A stretch of DNA of 64,000 bases, taken from contig NZ_QTKT01000008.1 in the NCBI RefSeq assembly GCF_018424605.1, positions 124,001-188,000 on the forward strand. Direction: 5' to 3'. The position numbers and the translations under genes are program-made. Below are positions 62,306-64,000 of this stretch, piece by piece; the first letter of the stretch is position 1; each line of letters starts with the position of its first letter. The notes under the pieces are model-generated. The model did not search any database, had not been told where the DNA came from, and saw nothing but the letters and a program-made list of their open reading frames with translations. Origin of the DNA: Marinobacter lipolyticus (GTDB lineage Bacteria; Pseudomonadota; Gammaproteobacteria; Pseudomonadales; Oleiphilaceae).

Positions 62306-63044
62306 CACCTTCGCAAGGCCTGATTTCGACTAAATCGAAATTCTCTCCGTAATCCGTTTCCGCCGCTTTGACCTGTTCCGGACTCCGGAAACGGCCTGCC
62401 TCAAAAACGAGCGCGTAGCTTATCTGATTTCGTGGGAAGATGGCCAGTATTGCATTGAGATTCTGGCGCTTTTTTTCCTCCAGCACGGATTCGGCGGACT
62501 CTCTGGACTCGAAAAGGCCGAGGGAAATGGCGTAACTGTTCTCACCCTCGGTGACCAGGTACGAGTCAATCCCCCGGCTCTGTATCTCACGGAACGCCTC
62601 GCGAGCCTGAGCCGGAGGCTGCGGCGGAATCAACACCCAATGCAAGGGCGAGCGAGGCCGCTCAATACGTTCGACGACTATCTGGCCACTGCCCGCCGAC
62701 ATCCCCTCAACCGCGGCCCGGGCATCCGCCTCACTCTCAAACCAGCCAAGCCTGACACAGTGCAAGGCAGGCGAAGGCTCCGCAGGTTCCGCAGGACCCG
62801 CTGGCTGAACCGGCTCCCCCGGCTCCTCAGACTCGAAGGAATCAACAGGTGCCGCGGACTGCTGAGGTTCACTGAACTCGACGGCGGCCAATGAACTGGC
62901 GGAATCGACAGGGGCTTTCAGGGTGGCGACCCGGGGCAAACTGCCCCCGGGATGCGCTGCGCTGCTGGACGCCGGCGACACCGCTTTCCCGACGTACCAC
63001 AGAGCCCCATTGCACAGAATCAATAACAGGACAAACCACTTCAT
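62280..63044 (-). CDS. SPOR-domain inner-membrane protein
   Basis: Probably binds septal or denuded peptidoglycan from the periplasm, as SPOR domains do. Seen: 254 aa. An N-terminal membrane anchor (residues 3-19, WFVLLLILCNGALWYVG) is followed by a Ser/Ala/Pro/Glu-rich linker. A C-terminal part from about residue 95 (LHCVRLGWFESEADARAAVE) has repeated SPOR-like beta-alpha units, including NSYAISLGLFESRESAESVL. The start overlaps the coaX stop (ATGA). Similar genes follow coaX in pseudomonads, from memory. Its precise role is unknown. The stop codon lies in the next promoter. Confidence 0.82.
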   Translation of the reverse strand: MKWFVLLLILCNGALWYVGKAVSPASSSAAHPGGSLPRVATLKAPVDSASSLAAVEFSEPQQSAAPVDSFESEEPGEPVQPAGPAEPAEPSPALHCVRLGWFESEADARAAVEGMSAGSGQIVVERIERPRSPLHWVLIPPQPPAQAREAFREIQSRGIDSYLVTEGENSYAISLGLFESRESAESVLEEKKRQNLNAILAIFPRNQISYALVFEAGRFRSPEQVKAAETDYGENFDLVEIRPCEGVATPEKNP

Positions 63045-63772
63045 TGCCGAGCCTCTTCGGCATCGATGGTGGCCAGACCGACCAGCACCAGGTCCTCAAT
63101 ATATTCGGCGCGCAAGCCTGCCGCGTGGATACCGTCGGCGTCGCCCCCGGTGAGCAAAATTGAATCAATACCGTAATGCTGACAATCCTGCTGGATGCGA
63201 GTCACCATGGACTGCCATAGCCAGAACAACCCGTGCAAGACGCATTCGCTGGTGGTCACGCCCGGCTCTCCGGCGTCGGCTTTGTGATCTTCAAAGCGGA
63301 TGCGGGCGGCGTCGCTCTTCAGGCTGCGCAGCATCATTCCCCGGCCGGGCAGTATGTACCCGCCTCGGTGTTGCCCGTCCCCACCGACAAAGTCCACGGT
63401 AATGGCGCTGCCGGCATCAATCACGGCAAAGGCTCCCGCCACTTTCCTCCAGCCGGCGTACATGGCATGCCAACGGTCTGCCCCCATGGTTTCCGGGTTC
63501 GCGTAGGCGCTCTTCAGCCCGTTGCGGACAGACTCTGACCAGAAAAACCGCGGTCGAACCGGCACAACCCCTGCCAGCTTATGCTCAAGCTCCAAACGCC
63601 GGGACTCGGAAATTACCGTAGAGATCGCCACTCCGGACACCGAACCCCCGATGCCGGCAAGCTCCGCGAAGACGTCGTCGTCGAATCGACTCGCCCCCTG
63701 CCTCACCAGAACCTGGCCATCCCGCAACTGCCATTTGACGCGGGTATTTCCGGCATCTACCAGCAATCTCAT
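63041..63772 (-). CDS. coaX: Type III pantothenate kinase
   Basis: First step of coenzyme A synthesis: phosphorylates pantothenate. Seen: 243 aa, ASKHA fold. The phosphate-1 motif VDAGNTRVKW has Asp6. GADRW is at 97-101 and DAGSAITVDFV at 119-129. A third motif with LLTGGDAD lies near the C-terminus. The type III enzyme is normally insensitive to CoA feedback. It overlaps birA upstream and the SPOR gene downstream by ATGA, a birA-coaX pair found widely. Confidence 0.96.
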   Translation of the reverse strand: MRLLVDAGNTRVKWQLRDGQVLVRQGASRFDDDVFAELAGIGGSVSGVAISTVISESRRLELEHKLAGVVPVRPRFFWSESVRNGLKSAYANPETMGADRWHAMYAGWRKVAGAFAVIDAGSAITVDFVGGDGQHRGGYILPGRGMMLRSLKSDAARIRFEDHKADAGEPGVTTSECVLHGLFWLWQSMVTRIQQDCQHYGIDSILLTGGDADGIHAAGLRAEYIEDLVLVGLATIDAEEARQ

Positions 63773-64000
63773 GACTGCACTCGCAAACTGATCTCACCTG
63801 CGCGCACGGGAACCAGAGCTTGACCGGTATCAAGCAGGTAATTGCCGGCGGCGTCGATCCCACGACCAATCCCGGCCAGATCACTCTGGGATGTTGTCAG
63901 CTCCTGGCCAGCGAAAATATCCCGCGCCTGCCAGCGGTCGAGGAATGCCTCGAAACCCTCTGAACTGAATTGATCCGCCGCGGCGACCAACGAGGCAATC
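63769..64000 (-). CDS. birA: Biotin-protein ligase/biotin operon repressor BirA, C-terminal part only
   Basis: Attaches biotin to carboxylases; in many bacteria it also represses biotin genes. Seen: about 76 final codons, cut at base 64000. The preserved part (LDRWQARDIFAGQELTTSQ, GIGRGIDAAGNYLLDTGQAL) matches the SH3-like C-terminal domain of ligases. The catalytic core and any N-terminal helix-turn-helix are outside the window, so repressor function cannot be judged. The stop overlaps the coaX start (ATGA). Confidence 0.85.
   Translation of the reverse strand, partial: IASLVAAADQFSSEGFEAFLDRWQARDIFAGQELTTSQSDLAGIGRGIDAAGNYLLDTGQALVPVRAGEISLRVQS

Overview
The window is a gammaproteobacterial chromosome segment. 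The combination suggests a marine genus close to Marinobacter: a Pseudomonas-like order (birA-coaX-SPOR-tRNAs-tuf-secE ... rplQ, uvrA, MFS, ssb) joined to a complete mannose-sensitive haemagglutinin (MSHA) type IV pilus locus. This placement rests on gene content and protein character, not on a database search. Nearly every gene is intact and tightly packed. Only the two ends are cut: prolyl aminopeptidase at base 1 and birA at base 64000. No mobile element, CRISPR array, phage gene or pseudogene was seen.

Layout. Bases 1-8199 hold pip (partial) and typA on the minus strand, then on the plus strand the nitrogen-assimilation block: glnA behind a sigma-54 promoter with NtrC-type operators, a DUF4124 periplasmic protein, and ntrB-ntrC. 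Bases 8204-25004 (minus) are a 16-gene MSHA locus transcribed mshI-J-K-L-M-N-E-G-F-B-A-C-D-O-P-Q. It converges on ntrC with only four bases between the stop codons. Bases 25204-30165 hold ssb and a YajR-like MFS transporter (minus), divergent from uvrA (plus).

Bases 30232-61820 (minus) are the ribosomal/RNA polymerase supercluster. Read in the direction of transcription it runs tufB, tRNA-Trp, secE, nusG, rplK, rplA, rplJ, rplL, rpoB, rpoC, rpsL, rpsG, fusA, tufA, the S10 operon, the spc operon including secY and rpmJ, then the alpha operon rpsM-rpsK-rpsD-rpoA-rplQ. Upstream of tufB are four tRNA genes (Thr-TGT, Tyr-GTA, Gly-TCC, Thr-GGT). Before them come birA, coaX and a SPOR-domain gene linked by ATGA overlaps. 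A bidirectional terminator separates uvrA from rplQ.

How it works together. The minus-strand cluster supplies the translation and transcription machinery. It is segmented by recognisable promoters (rpsL, rpsJ, rpsM, tRNA-tufB), hairpin terminators or attenuators (after nusG, rplL, tufA) and likely autoregulatory leaders (L10, S7). The MSHA locus encodes a whole pilus machine: secretin, ATPase with an MshEN-type c-di-GMP-binding region, platform, alignment proteins, major and minor pilins, and a large lectin-like surface protein, MshQ. I found no convincing new system. The most unusual points are the architecture and context of the MSHA locus (lectin-bearing MshQ, minor pilin MshP without Glu5, PilM/PilN-type MshI, nucleotide-binding MshE with a changed motif residue) and several promoter/palindrome arrangements.
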